Below are positions 50,707 through 58,753 of a DNA stretch of 64,000 nt, one piece after another (positions within the stretch are counted from its first letter, which is position 1; each line of letters begins with the position of its first letter). The stretch is from assembly GCF_024211255.1 (NCBI RefSeq), contig NZ_JAMLDY010000002.1, positions 62,001 through 126,000 on the forward strand, in the 5' to 3' direction. The position numbers and the translations under genes were made by a program. The notes beneath the pieces were generated by a model, which was not told the origin of the DNA, ran no database searches, and saw only the letters and a list, made by a program, of their open reading frames with translations. The DNA comes from Sphingomonas liriopis. GTDB lineage: Bacteria > Pseudomonadota > Alphaproteobacteria > Sphingomonadales > Sphingomonadaceae.

Positions 50707-51750
50707 TCAGCGCACGAGATACGGGACGGACAGCGTGAAGCTGGTCCCGGCCTTCATCGCGCCGCGCGGGCGGAAGCGGACGAAGGTCACCGCCGCCTCC
50801 GACGCGCGATTGCCCGCGACCGGCGCATAGCTCCAGTTGGTCGTGCCGGTCACCTGATCGACCTTGTCGGCCGAATAGGACACGTCCGTCGCGGCGCTGA
50901 ACGTCGTTCCCGACGCTGGCGATCCGTCGGCGAAGCCGACCACCGTCGCCGATCCGCTGCCGTCGCCGTCCAGCGCGACGCTGGCCTTCGCCGGCACCTT
51001 GTAGACGATGGCGATCGACCCGTCGTCGAGCGCGACCAGATCGGGATTGCGCACGGTCAGGCTCGTCCGGCCCTTGCTGCCCGGAAAGGCCAGCGGCCGG
51101 GTGGTGCCGTTGACCGGGTCCCACGTCGTCGCAGAAGTCAACGCGATCGTCATGTCCTGCGGCGCGACATCCAGCGTGATCGTCACCTCGCTCTTCACCA
51201 CGCCCGTCGGCACGTCATAGCCGCCGATGCAGACGAGCGCCGAGATGCCCTTGCAGATGCGCCAGTCCCAGGTGATCGTGATCGTGTCGGTATACCGCCC
51301 CACCGCCGGCGCGGCGCCGCCGGTCGGCTTGACGTACAGCGGCAGCGTCCCCGCCGTGCCGCCGAGCAGCCCCAGCGCATTGAGCACGTTGTTCTGCATA
51401 TATTCGATCGGCTGACCCGGGGTCAGCGGCACCGTCCCCCCCGGGTCGGCGGACGCGATATAGGCGATCCGCGCGGCGCCGTTGGCAAGTTTCATGCCGT
51501 TGAGGCTGCTGATCGTCGCCTTGACCGAATTGCTGCCGAACAGGACGACGAGCGTGCTGTCGCAGACCAGCCCGGCCGAATTCGGCACCGCCGGCACCTT
51601 CGCCGCGCTGATCGCTGCGGGCGAATAGGGCCCGGCCGTGGTCGTGACCTTCGCCGTCGGCGCGCAGGCAGGCGCCGCCATCACGGGCGCGGCCAGCCCC
51701 CCTGCGACCGCCAAGGCCGCCATCCGCCACACCCAGCCCCGATACGTCAT
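50707..51750 (-). CDS. SCPU/Csu-type secreted surface protein, solitary
   Basis: A 347-residue exported protein, signal peptide about 1-26 (ending LAAPVMAA). The N-terminal half matches the spore coat U/Csu pilin pattern: an early cysteine (CAPTAKVTTTAGPYSP), GLVCDSTL, LPLYVKPTGG and AVGRYTDTITITWDW, where G-x-Y-x-D-T-I-x-I is typical. The second half is another beta-rich domain (VTITLDVAP, GRTSLTVRNPD, RFRPRGAMKAGTSFTLSVPY). Length and two-domain plan resemble the CsuE tip adhesin of chaperone-usher pili. No usher, chaperone or major pilin is nearby. The ribosome binding site is GCGAGGG. Confidence 0.65.
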   Translation of the reverse strand: MTYRGWVWRMAALAVAGGLAAPVMAAPACAPTAKVTTTAGPYSPAAISAAKVPAVPNSAGLVCDSTLVVLFGSNSVKATISSLNGMKLANGAARIAYIASADPGGTVPLTPGQPIEYMQNNVLNALGLLGGTAGTLPLYVKPTGGAAPAVGRYTDTITITWDWRICKGISALVCIGGYDVPTGVVKSEVTITLDVAPQDMTIALTSATTWDPVNGTTRPLAFPGSKGRTSLTVRNPDLVALDDGSIAIVYKVPAKASVALDGDGSGSATVVGFADGSPASGTTFSAATDVSYSADKVDQVTGTTNWSYAPVAGNRASEAAVTFVRFRPRGAMKAGTSFTLSVPYLVR

Positions 51751-51882
51751 TCAACCCTCGCCGCAATTCATGCGGCGGCAGATGACGGCTGCGCGGTAAA
51801 TGGCATCTTACGAAGTCGTTTTGGTTGTAACCGCATGGGTCGCGGCCCCGATCCTGCGGCGTCGTCGCCCGCCAGGATGAAA

Positions 51883-51959
51883 TGGTCGGGGCGACAGGAT
51901 TCGAACCTGCGACCCCCACACCCCCAGTGTGATGCGCTACCAGGCTGCGCTACGCCCCG
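51883..51959 (-). tRNA. tRNA-Pro, anticodon GGG
   Basis: Read on the minus strand: acceptor CGGGGCG pairs with CGCCCCG, discriminator A and encoded CCA. D arm GCGCAGCCTGGTAGCGC, anticodon stem TCACA/TGTGG with loop CTGGGGG (anticodon GGG), T arm GCAGGTTCGAATCCTGT. Length 77 bases with CCA. Confidence 0.98.
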
Positions 51960-52001
51960 ACCGACGGGACCAACGGCCGTGCCGCCGATCCCGGAGGCGG
52001 G

Positions 52002-52030
52002 CCTGTAGGCGGGTCCGCCGGACGATGCAA
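52002..52030 (-). promoter_or_regulatory. possible tRNA-Pro promoter
   Basis: On the minus strand TTGCAT (52030-52025), 17 bases, TACAGG (52007-52002). The start would lie about 36 bases before the tRNA. The rest of the 51960-52163 gap shows no gene. Confidence 0.35.
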
Positions 52031-52163
52031 GCGGCCTTTGCGCGGCCAGCGGTGGAGCGCACCGTTACAGCGGCGCGACATTGCGTCGGGCCGGCAGCGA
52101 TGCTAGCGCGCGGCGCATCCAGTGCGGGGGATTTCCTCCGCCGATCAGCCATGCACGGATCAG

Positions 52164-52502
52164 ATGTTCATCTCCCCAGCCTATGCACAGACCGCCGCGG
52201 GCGCCGCTGAATCCGGCGGGTTCGCCTCGCTCATCAGCTTCGCGCCGCTGCTGCTCATCTTCATCGTCTTCTACTTCCTGATGATTCGCCCGCAGCAGAC
52301 GCGGATGAAGGCGCTGCAACAGGCAGTCGCCGCGGTGAAGAAGGGCGACAGCGTCGTCACCGCCGGCGGCGTGCTCGGCAAGGTCACCAAGGTGGAGGAC
52401 GCGTTCGTTGAGGTCGAGATCGCGCCCAACACCCGCATCCGCGTGGTCAAGGCGACGATCGCCGAGGTGACCGGGCTCAACTCGAAGCCGGCGAACGACT
52501 GA
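52164..52502 (+). CDS. yajC: preprotein translocase subunit YajC
   Basis: The small accessory of SecDF. From ATG 52164 it has 112 residues: MFISPAYAQTAAGAAESGG, one TM segment LISFAPLLLIFIVFYFLMI (about 20-38), then the diagnostic RPQQTRMKALQQAVAAVKKG and GDSVVTAGGVLGKVTKVED. The ORF extends upstream to 52122 but the family start is at 52164. Its stop overlaps secD's start (TGATG). First gene of yajC-secD-secF. Confidence 0.95.
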   Translation: MFISPAYAQTAAGAAESGGFASLISFAPLLLIFIVFYFLMIRPQQTRMKALQQAVAAVKKGDSVVTAGGVLGKVTKVEDAFVEVEIAPNTRIRVVKATIAEVTGLNSKPAND

Positions 52503-54103
52503 TGCTCGACTTTCCGCGTTGGAAGGTGGCGTCGATCTGGGCGGTGCTCGCATTGCTCTGCGCGCTCGCGATCCCGACCTTCCTGCCCGAATCCGTGACC
52601 GCGAACTGGCCGTTCCACCCGCGCGTCAACAAGGGCCTCGATCTCGCCGGCGGCAGCTATCTGATGCTCGAGGCGGATACGCAGGATCTCGCCAACACCC
52701 GGATCGAGGCGCTGCGCGAACAGATCCAGGGGACGATGCGCAACGGCACGCCGCGGATCCAGATCGGCGACATCTCGACGCGCAACAACCAGATCAGCTT
52801 CATGGTGCGCGATTCGGCGCAGGTCGATGCCGCGCGCGAACGCCTGCTCGGCATCACCGGCGGCGGTGCGGGCATGACCGGCCAGCGCGAATGGGACATC
52901 CAGGTCGTCGATTCGAGCCGCTTCGTGCTGACGCCGACGCAGGCCGGCCTGACCCAGGCGGTGAAGACCGCGATGGAGGACGCGACCGACGTCGTGCGCC
53001 GCCGCATCGACGAACTCGGCACCCGCGAACCCACGATCGTCCGTCAGGGCGACAACCGCATCCTCGTCCAGGTCCCCGGCCTGCAGAACCCGCAACAGCT
53101 CAAGGACCTGCTCGGCAAGACCGCGCGCCTCGAGTTCAAGCTCGTCGACACCACCGCCACCAACCCCGCGGACCTCGTCAAGGGGATCGCGCCGGTCGGC
53201 AGCCAGGTGCTCCCCTACCCCGGCAATCCGTCGGGCGTGCCGTTCATCGCGGTCAAGCGCTCGGTCATCATCTCGGGCGACCAGCTTGCCGATTCGCGGC
53301 AGGCGTTCGACCAGCAGACCAACCAGCCGAACGTCCAGATCACGTTCAACGCGGTCGGTGGCAACCGCTTCGCGCGCGTGACGCAACAGAACACCGGCAA
53401 GCCGTTCGCGATGATCGTCGACAACAAGGTGATCTCGGCGCCCAACATCAACGAACCGATTCTGGGCGGCAACGCGGTCATCAACGGCGGCTTCACCGTC
53501 GAGAGCGCCAACCAGCTCGCGATCGCGCTGCGCTCGGGCAAGCTGCCCGTCGCGCTGAAGGTGATCGAGGAATCGACCGTCGGTCCCGACCTCGGTGCCG
53601 ATTCGATCCGGGCGGGCATCCTCGCCTCGGCGGTCGCGGTCGCGCTGGTCGTCGCCTTCATGTTCGTGACCTACGGCCGCTTCGGCCTCTATGCGAACCT
53701 CGCGGTCGTCATCAACGTGTTCGTCATCCTCGGCGTGCTCGCGCTACTCAAGGGCACGCTGACGCTGCCCGGCATCGCCGGCTTCGTGCTGACGATCGGC
53801 ACCGCGGTCGACGCCAACGTGCTCATCAACGAACGCATCCGCGAGGAACGCCGCCGCGGCCGCTCGGTCGTGCAGGCGGTCGAACTGGGTTACAAGGAAG
53901 CCAGCCGCACCATCTTCGAAGCCAATATGACGCACGCGATCTCGGGCCTCATCATGTTCGTGCTGGGCTCCGGCCCGGTGAAGGGTTTCGCGGTCGTGCT
54001 GCTCATCGGCATCGTCACCTCGGTCTTCACCGCCGTCACCTTCACGCGCATGCTCGTCGCGCAGTGGATCCGGCGCGAGAAACCCAAGACGATCAATATC
54101 TGA
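52502..54103 (+). CDS. secD: protein translocase subunit SecD
   Basis: Uses the proton gradient to pull translocating proteins into the periplasm with SecF. The 533-residue protein has a first TM (about 9-27), a large periplasmic part (LDLAGGSYLMLEAD, RRIDELGTREPTIVRQGDNRILVQVPG) and five C-terminal TM segments beginning ESTVGPDLGADSIRAGI, with GTAVDANVLINERIREE. Directly downstream of yajC. An 85-base gap with a palindromic repeat separates it from secF. Confidence 0.96.
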   Translation: MLDFPRWKVASIWAVLALLCALAIPTFLPESVTANWPFHPRVNKGLDLAGGSYLMLEADTQDLANTRIEALREQIQGTMRNGTPRIQIGDISTRNNQISFMVRDSAQVDAARERLLGITGGGAGMTGQREWDIQVVDSSRFVLTPTQAGLTQAVKTAMEDATDVVRRRIDELGTREPTIVRQGDNRILVQVPGLQNPQQLKDLLGKTARLEFKLVDTTATNPADLVKGIAPVGSQVLPYPGNPSGVPFIAVKRSVIISGDQLADSRQAFDQQTNQPNVQITFNAVGGNRFARVTQQNTGKPFAMIVDNKVISAPNINEPILGGNAVINGGFTVESANQLAIALRSGKLPVALKVIEESTVGPDLGADSIRAGILASAVAVALVVAFMFVTYGRFGLYANLAVVINVFVILGVLALLKGTLTLPGIAGFVLTIGTAVDANVLINERIREERRRGRSVVQAVELGYKEASRTIFEANMTHAISGLIMFVLGSGPVKGFAVVLLIGIVTSVFTAVTFTRMLVAQWIRREKPKTINI

Positions 54104-54114
54104 TGTCTATGCGC

Positions 54115-54177
54115 GTCACCCCGGCGCAAGCCGGGGTCTCCCCCTTGGAGAAAGACCCCGGCCTGCGCCGGGGTGAC
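54115..54177. repeat. palindromic element within the secD-secF gap
   Basis: GTCACCCCGGCGCAAGCCGG plus GGTCT (54115-54139) and AGACCCCGGCCTGCGCCGGG plus GTGAC (54153-54177) form a large inverted repeat. Each arm also folds on itself. It is a GCGCAAGCC subtype of the element family, sitting inside an operon. Confidence 0.85.
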
Positions 54178-54188
54178 GGAATTTGCCC

Positions 54189-55163
54189 ATGAAACTGCTG
54201 AAAATCGTACCCGACAACACCAACATCGACTTCGTCCGCCTGCGCGGCTGGGCGTTCGGGCTGACGCTCGCGCTCAGCCTGCTCGCGGTCGGGCTGACCG
54301 TCTACAAGGGCCTCAATTTCGGCGTCGACTTCGTCGGCGGCCTGATGATCGAGGAAAAGTTCGCCTCCACGCCCGACCAGAACAAGGTCCGCTCGGTGGT
54401 CGACAACCTCGGCGTCGGTGAAGCCTCGCTCCAGCAGCAGGGCGGGCCGCAGACGCTCATCATCCGCCTGCCCGTCCAGAGCGGCGCCGACGAAGGGGCC
54501 ACCAACGCCGTCGTCAAAAAGGTCGAGACCGCGCTGGGCCAGGCTTTCCCCGGCGCGACGTTCAGCCGCTATTCGACTGTGTCGGGCAAGGTGTCGGGCG
54601 AGCTGATCCGCAACGGCGTCCTCGCCGTGGTGCTGGCGGTGCTCGGCATCGGCCTGTTCGCGATCCTGCGCTTCGAATGGCAGTTCGGCGTCTCGACCAT
54701 CGTCGCGATCGTGCACGATCTTCTGATGACGATAGGCTTCTTCGCGCTGACCCAGTTCGAATTCGACCTCAACATCATCGCCGCCGTCCTCACCATCATC
54801 GGCTATTCGATCAACGACAAGATCGTCATCGACGACCGCATCCGCGAGAACATGCGCCGCTATCGCAAGATGGAGATGCGCGAGATCATCAATCTGTCGG
54901 TCAACGAGACGCTGCCGCGCACGGTGATGACCTCGGTCACGATCCTGCTCGCGCTGGTCGCGATGCTGCTGCTCGGCGGCCATGTGCTGCGCGGCTTCAC
55001 CGCGGCGATGATCCTCGGCATCGTCGTCGGTACCTATTCGTCGATCTACGTTTCGTCGTCGCTGCTCATCACGCTCGGCCTGCGCGCCGAGCCGGCGCCC
55101 AGCGACAAGCCTGCGCGCGGGACGATCGACAATGCGGAGCGCGTCGCCCCGCGCGAGCGCTAG
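54189..55163 (+). CDS. secF: protein translocase subunit SecF
   Basis: Partner of SecD in the Sec translocon. It has 324 residues from ATG 54189 (MKLLKIVPDNTNIDFVRLRG). A first TM (about 19-37), the periplasmic motif GVDFVGGLMIEEKF, then five TM segments with VAIVHDLLMTIGFFAL and IIGYSINDKIVIDDRIRENMR, the SecF signatures. A TTG at 54183 could add two residues. Its next gene (Mth938-like) follows after 3 bases. Confidence 0.96.
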   Translation: MKLLKIVPDNTNIDFVRLRGWAFGLTLALSLLAVGLTVYKGLNFGVDFVGGLMIEEKFASTPDQNKVRSVVDNLGVGEASLQQQGGPQTLIIRLPVQSGADEGATNAVVKKVETALGQAFPGATFSRYSTVSGKVSGELIRNGVLAVVLAVLGIGLFAILRFEWQFGVSTIVAIVHDLLMTIGFFALTQFEFDLNIIAAVLTIIGYSINDKIVIDDRIRENMRRYRKMEMREIINLSVNETLPRTVMTSVTILLALVAMLLLGGHVLRGFTAAMILGIVVGTYSSIYVSSSLLITLGLRAEPAPSDKPARGTIDNAERVAPRER

Positions 55164-55166
55164 GCG

Positions 55167-55538
55167 ATGCGGATGGAGCGTGAGGGCCAGGCCGGCGGCC
55201 CGATCGTCCGCGGCTTCGCCGGTAGCGGCTTCCGCGTCGACGATTTCGTCTATCGTGCGCTGCTGCTGACCCCCGACAGCGCGGCGGAATGGACCCCTCC
55301 GCCGCTCGCCGCGCTGGGGGAGGATGCGCTCGCAACGTTGACAGCCACCGCGCCCGAGTTCGTGCTGATCGGCACGGGCGCAGCATTGGTCCGCCCTCCG
55401 CTCGCGCTGGTGCAGGCGCTCGACGCGCGCGGGATCGGGGTCGAGGCGATGGACAGCCGCGCCGCGGCGCGCGCCTGGGGCGTGCTGCGCAGCGAGGGGC
55501 GCGTGATCGCCGCCGCGCTCTACCCGCTCGACGCCTGA
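55167..55538 (+). CDS. Mth938-like domain protein (DUF498)
   Basis: A 123-residue protein with the Mth938/NDUFAF3-type fold: GFAGSGFRVDDFVYRALLLTPD, VLIGTGAALVRPP (the conserved G-T-G loop), ARGIGVEAMDSRAAARAWGVL. Mitochondrial relatives assist assembly of respiratory complex I; the bacterial role is uncertain, and its position after secF is common in alphaproteobacteria. Its last 19 bases overlap the 3' end of the convergent glycosyltransferase gene. Confidence 0.88.
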   Translation: MRMEREGQAGGPIVRGFAGSGFRVDDFVYRALLLTPDSAAEWTPPPLAALGEDALATLTATAPEFVLIGTGAALVRPPLALVQALDARGIGVEAMDSRAAARAWGVLRSEGRVIAAALYPLDA

Positions 55539-56725
55539 GCGGCCTGCGACACGACGCGACAGCCGCGCGTGACCAATCCTGAGAGGTGATCGACCAGCCC
55601 CGCCGTATTCGCCCCCCAGGTGAAGCGGGCCGCGGTCGCCCGTACCGCCAGCGGATCGGCGCCTTGTTGCAGCACATCGGCGATGGCGTGCGCGAAGGCG
55701 CGCGGATCGCCCATCGCGATGCGCCCCGCCGCGGGTGACGTCACCACCTCCTGCGCGCCGCCCGCCGCGGAGATGACGATCGGCGTGCCGCAGGCCAGCG
55801 CCTCCAGCCACGCATTGGCGAGCCCTTCCGAGGTGGAGGCGAGCGCCATCACGTCCGCCGCACCCAGCAGCTCCGGCAACCGATCGTGCGACACCGCCCC
55901 CAGCAGCCGGACGCGATCGCCGATCCCCAATGCCTCGGCGCGGGCGAGCAGCTTCGGGCGATCCGGCCCTTCGCCGGCGATCAGCAGCGTCACGCCCGGT
56001 AGCATCGCGACGGCGTCGAGGACGAGGCCGTGGCCCTTGCGCGGGATCAGCGCGCCAAGCGACAGCACCGTCGCCCCCGCGATGCCCAGCGCCGCCTTGG
56101 CGGCATCCCGGTCGCCCGGCCGGAAGCGTTCCAGATCGACCCCGGTATGATGGACGCGAATGGCGTCCGCCGGCATGCCGAGCGCGATCATGTCGGCGCG
56201 CATCGCGGCGCTGACCGCGAGCAATCCGTCGGCGGCATGCGCGGCGGCGACCACCTGCGTCGCGGTCGGCCCCATCGCGCCCCAATGATGCACGTCCGCG
56301 CCGCGCGCCTTGATCGACACGGGTACGCCGTAACGCGCGCCCAGCGCCACCGCGGCGGGGCCGTCGGGGAAGAAGAAGGATGCATCGATCACGTCGAACG
56401 CGAAACCGTCGCGGATCGCATCCAGCACCGGCTCCAGCGCGCGCAGCAGGTGATGCGCGTGCCAGCGCCCGCCGACGCCGGGCACCGCGGTGAAGCGCGG
56501 CCGGTGCACGTCCAGCCCCCGCCACGTCTCGCGCAGCGGCAGCGTCAGCTTGTCGCCATGCTGGATCAGCGCCAGCGGACCCGGCGGCAGCCCGATCGGC
56601 GCGACGACCTTCACCACCACCCCCGGCGCCGCGGCCAGTCCCAACGTCTGCCGTTCGACGAACACGCCGAAATTGGGCCGGCTGCGATCCGGGAACAGGG
56701 TCGAGAGCGTCAGGACGCGGAGCAT
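55520..56725 (-). CDS. glycosyltransferase family 4
   Basis: A GT-B fold glycosyltransferase of 401 residues. The N-terminal donor side starts RVLTLSTLFPDRSRPNFGVFVERQ; the C-terminal nucleotide-sugar site has LSLGALIPRKGHGLVLDA, GEGPDRPKLLA and the E-x7-E region ALASTSEGLANAWLEALACGTP. It transfers a sugar from NDP-sugar to an acceptor, probably for an exopolysaccharide or glycolipid. manA, which supplies mannose-6-phosphate, lies 66 bases upstream on the same strand; a mannose-type donor is therefore plausible but not shown. Confidence 0.9.
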   Translation of the reverse strand: MLRVLTLSTLFPDRSRPNFGVFVERQTLGLAAAPGVVVKVVAPIGLPPGPLALIQHGDKLTLPLRETWRGLDVHRPRFTAVPGVGGRWHAHHLLRALEPVLDAIRDGFAFDVIDASFFFPDGPAAVALGARYGVPVSIKARGADVHHWGAMGPTATQVVAAAHAADGLLAVSAAMRADMIALGMPADAIRVHHTGVDLERFRPGDRDAAKAALGIAGATVLSLGALIPRKGHGLVLDAVAMLPGVTLLIAGEGPDRPKLLARAEALGIGDRVRLLGAVSHDRLPELLGAADVMALASTSEGLANAWLEALACGTPIVISAAGGAQEVVTSPAAGRIAMGDPRAFAHAIADVLQQGADPLAVRATAARFTWGANTAGLVDHLSGLVTRGCRVVSQAAQASSG

Positions 56726-56791
56726 GGCACCGGGCTAATGCGCCGCGGTTAACGCTCCTTCATCGATCCGCCGCGTACACAAAATGTAACG

Positions 56792-57616
56792 TCACCGCCG
56801 CCGCGTGCCCGGATAGGCGAACAGCAAATCGGCATCGGCGCTGGTCGTGACCGTCTCGTCGCCCGTCACCGTGACGCACTCGCCCGCCTTGAATGCGACG
56901 CCGGCGACGCTGCCCGATCCGCTGATCGGGACGATCCAGCCGGTCTGTCCCTCGTCCAGACGAACCGGATGCTCGCCACCGGACCAGCGCTCCAGCACGA
57001 ACTTCGGCCCCTCGACCAGGATATCGCGCCCCTCGCCCGCCGCACCCGGCGAGACGATCGGCTGGTAGGGCGTCAGGTGCGACACCGCGACGCCATCGTC
57101 GAGGTGCAGTTCGCGGTCGCTGCCGTAATCGTACAGGCGATACGTCGTCTCGCTGTTCTGCTGCACCTCGATCAGCGTCAGTCCACCGCCGATCGCGTGG
57201 ATCGTGCCCGAGGGGGCATAGTAGAAATCGCCCGCTTTCACCGGCACCCAGTCGAGATCGCCCTCGATCGAGCCGTCCTGTGCGTCGGCGCGCAGTTTTT
57301 CGGCGGTGATCGGTGCCTTCGGTCCCAGTGCGATCGTCGAATCGGGGCGCGCCGCCAGGATCGTCCAGCATTCGTCCTTGCCCCGCGGCAGCCCGCGGGC
57401 ATGCGCCTGTTCGTCGTCGGGATGGACCTGCACCGACAGTTTCTGGCCCGTAAACAGATATTTGATGAGCAGATCGGGCGTCGTGTCGCCGGGTTCCTGG
57501 AACCAGATCTCGCCGATCGGATCGCCGTCGCGGGCTGCGTCCTCGAACCCGAAGCCCAGATCGTGCCGGCCCCACGGCTTTTCGACGCGATGGGTGTGGA
57601 GCAACGTAGCGGGCAT
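56792..57616 (-). CDS. manA: mannose-6-phosphate isomerase, class I
   Basis: Interconverts fructose-6-phosphate and mannose-6-phosphate, feeding GDP-mannose. The 274-residue protein from ATG 57616 has AAAGGA upstream. It is the short class-I type: VEKPWGRHDLG, LIKYLFTGQKLSVQVHPDD (zinc ligands Gln and His), GTIHAIGGGLTLIEVQQNSETTYRLYDYG (His, substrate side). An upstream in-frame start (57652) adds an unlikely tail. Divergent from bamD. Confidence 0.93.
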   Translation of the reverse strand: MPATLLHTHRVEKPWGRHDLGFGFEDAARDGDPIGEIWFQEPGDTTPDLLIKYLFTGQKLSVQVHPDDEQAHARGLPRGKDECWTILAARPDSTIALGPKAPITAEKLRADAQDGSIEGDLDWVPVKAGDFYYAPSGTIHAIGGGLTLIEVQQNSETTYRLYDYGSDRELHLDDGVAVSHLTPYQPIVSPGAAGEGRDILVEGPKFVLERWSGGEHPVRLDEGQTGWIVPISGSGSVAGVAFKAGECVTVTGDETVTTSADADLLFAYPGTRRR

Positions 57617-57668
57617 GCGGGTCCTTTCGTCTTCGTATCGAGCCGGCATCAACGTGCGACAGGGGGGA

Positions 57669-57697
57669 TTGTTCGCGGGCCAGCGGTTACGCTAAGA
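57669..57697 (+). promoter_or_regulatory. possible bamD promoter with a palindrome at its -10
   Basis: TTGTTC (57669-57674), 17 bases, CTAAGA (57692-57697). The same -35 as at lipA. The -10 lies in GCTAAG-AGC-CTTAGC (57691-57705), a perfect 6-bp inverted repeat ending two bases before the bamD ATG at 57708, so the leader would be very short. Confidence 0.33.
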
Positions 57698-57707
57698 GCC
57701 TTAGCCG

Positions 57708-58676
57708 ATGCGTATCCCCCAGTCCAAGGCGCTTGCCGCAGCGCTGATCGCCACCCTCGCGCTTCCCATCGCGGGCTGCGCCCGCAATCGTGCGAAGTCC
57801 GACCTGCCTTACGTCGCCCGCGACGTCGGCACGCTCTATTCGACCGCGCGCAAGCGGCTCGACCAGGGGCGCTACAAGGAGGCGGCGGCGCTGTTCGACG
57901 AGGTCGAGCGCCAGCACCCCTATTCGATCTGGGCCCGCCGCGCGCAGCTGATGAGCGCGTTCAGCTATTATCTCAACCGCGACTATACCGAGAGCATCCA
58001 GTCGGCGCAGCGCTTCCTGTCGGTCCACCCCGGCAACCGCGACGCGCCGTACGCTTATTATCTCGTCGCGCTGAGCTATTACGAACAGATCCGCGACGTC
58101 ACCCGCGACCAGAAGATCACGCTGCAAGCGCTCAACGCGCTCGGCGAACTGACCCGCCGCTATCCCAACACGCGCTATGCCTCGGACGCGCGGCTGAAGA
58201 TCGACCTCGTCAACGACCATCTCGCCGGCAAGGAGATGGAGATCGGTCGTTTCTATGAAACCCGCGGCCAGTGGTTGGCGGCCACGCTGCGCTTCCGCAC
58301 CGTGATCGACAAATACCAGACGACCACCCACACGCCCGAGGCGCTGATGCGGCTCACTGAAAGCTATCTGTCGCTCGGCCTGCCCGACGAGGCGCAGAAG
58401 GCGACCGCGGTGCTCGGCGCGAATTATCCGGGCAGCGACTGGTACGAGCAGGCGTACAAGCTGATGCAGAAGCATCCGCCGCAGGCCGTGGCGGCGATTC
58501 CGCCGGGCCAGCCGATCGTGCCGGTGGGCACGCCGGGTTCGCAGCGCGCGTCGCTGCCGGGCGATGCGGGCAATGCGACGCCCAAGGCGGAGGCACCGGG
58601 CACGCCGACGCCGGTCGCCCCGAGCGGCGGCACGACGGGCGCGCCGGCCCCCAGCACGGAAACGCCGACCACCTGA
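57708..58676 (+). CDS. bamD: outer membrane protein assembly factor BamD
   Basis: An essential lipoprotein of the BAM complex. The 322-residue product has a lipoprotein signal ending LPIAGC (Cys24), then five TPR-like repeats (TLYSTARKRLDQGRYKEAAALFDEVERQHPYS; QLMSAFSYYLNRDYTESIQSAQRFL; YPNTRYASDARLKIDLVNDHLAGKEMEIGRFY, the family hallmark). The C-terminal 65 residues are a Pro/Ala/Gly/Thr-rich tail beyond the usual domain, probably unstructured in the periplasm. recN follows after 70 bases. Confidence 0.95.
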   Translation: MRIPQSKALAAALIATLALPIAGCARNRAKSDLPYVARDVGTLYSTARKRLDQGRYKEAAALFDEVERQHPYSIWARRAQLMSAFSYYLNRDYTESIQSAQRFLSVHPGNRDAPYAYYLVALSYYEQIRDVTRDQKITLQALNALGELTRRYPNTRYASDARLKIDLVNDHLAGKEMEIGRFYETRGQWLAATLRFRTVIDKYQTTTHTPEALMRLTESYLSLGLPDEAQKATAVLGANYPGSDWYEQAYKLMQKHPPQAVAAIPPGQPIVPVGTPGSQRASLPGDAGNATPKAEAPGTPTPVAPSGGTTGAPAPSTETPTT

Positions 58677-58698
58677 TCGGCATTTTACCAGCCGACGA

Positions 58699-58753
58699 GA
58701 ACATTTAAGGATCAACATCGCCGCCGGCCGCGCTATATCGGCGGCGATGTTGA
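58699..58753 (+). promoter_or_regulatory. recN control region: LexA-like site, promoter and 15-bp inverted repeat containing the start codon
   Basis: GAAC-ATTTAAG-GATC (58699-58713) matches the alphaproteobacterial LexA box (GTTC-N7-GTTC, read on the other strand) with one mismatch. TCAACA (58712-58717), 16 bases, TATATC (58734-58739) is a possible promoter whose start would fall at the ATG (58747). TCAACATCGCCGCCG (58712-58726) and CGGCGGCGATGTTGA (58739-58753) form a perfect 15-bp inverted repeat, loop 12, that includes the ATG. Confidence 0.42.
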
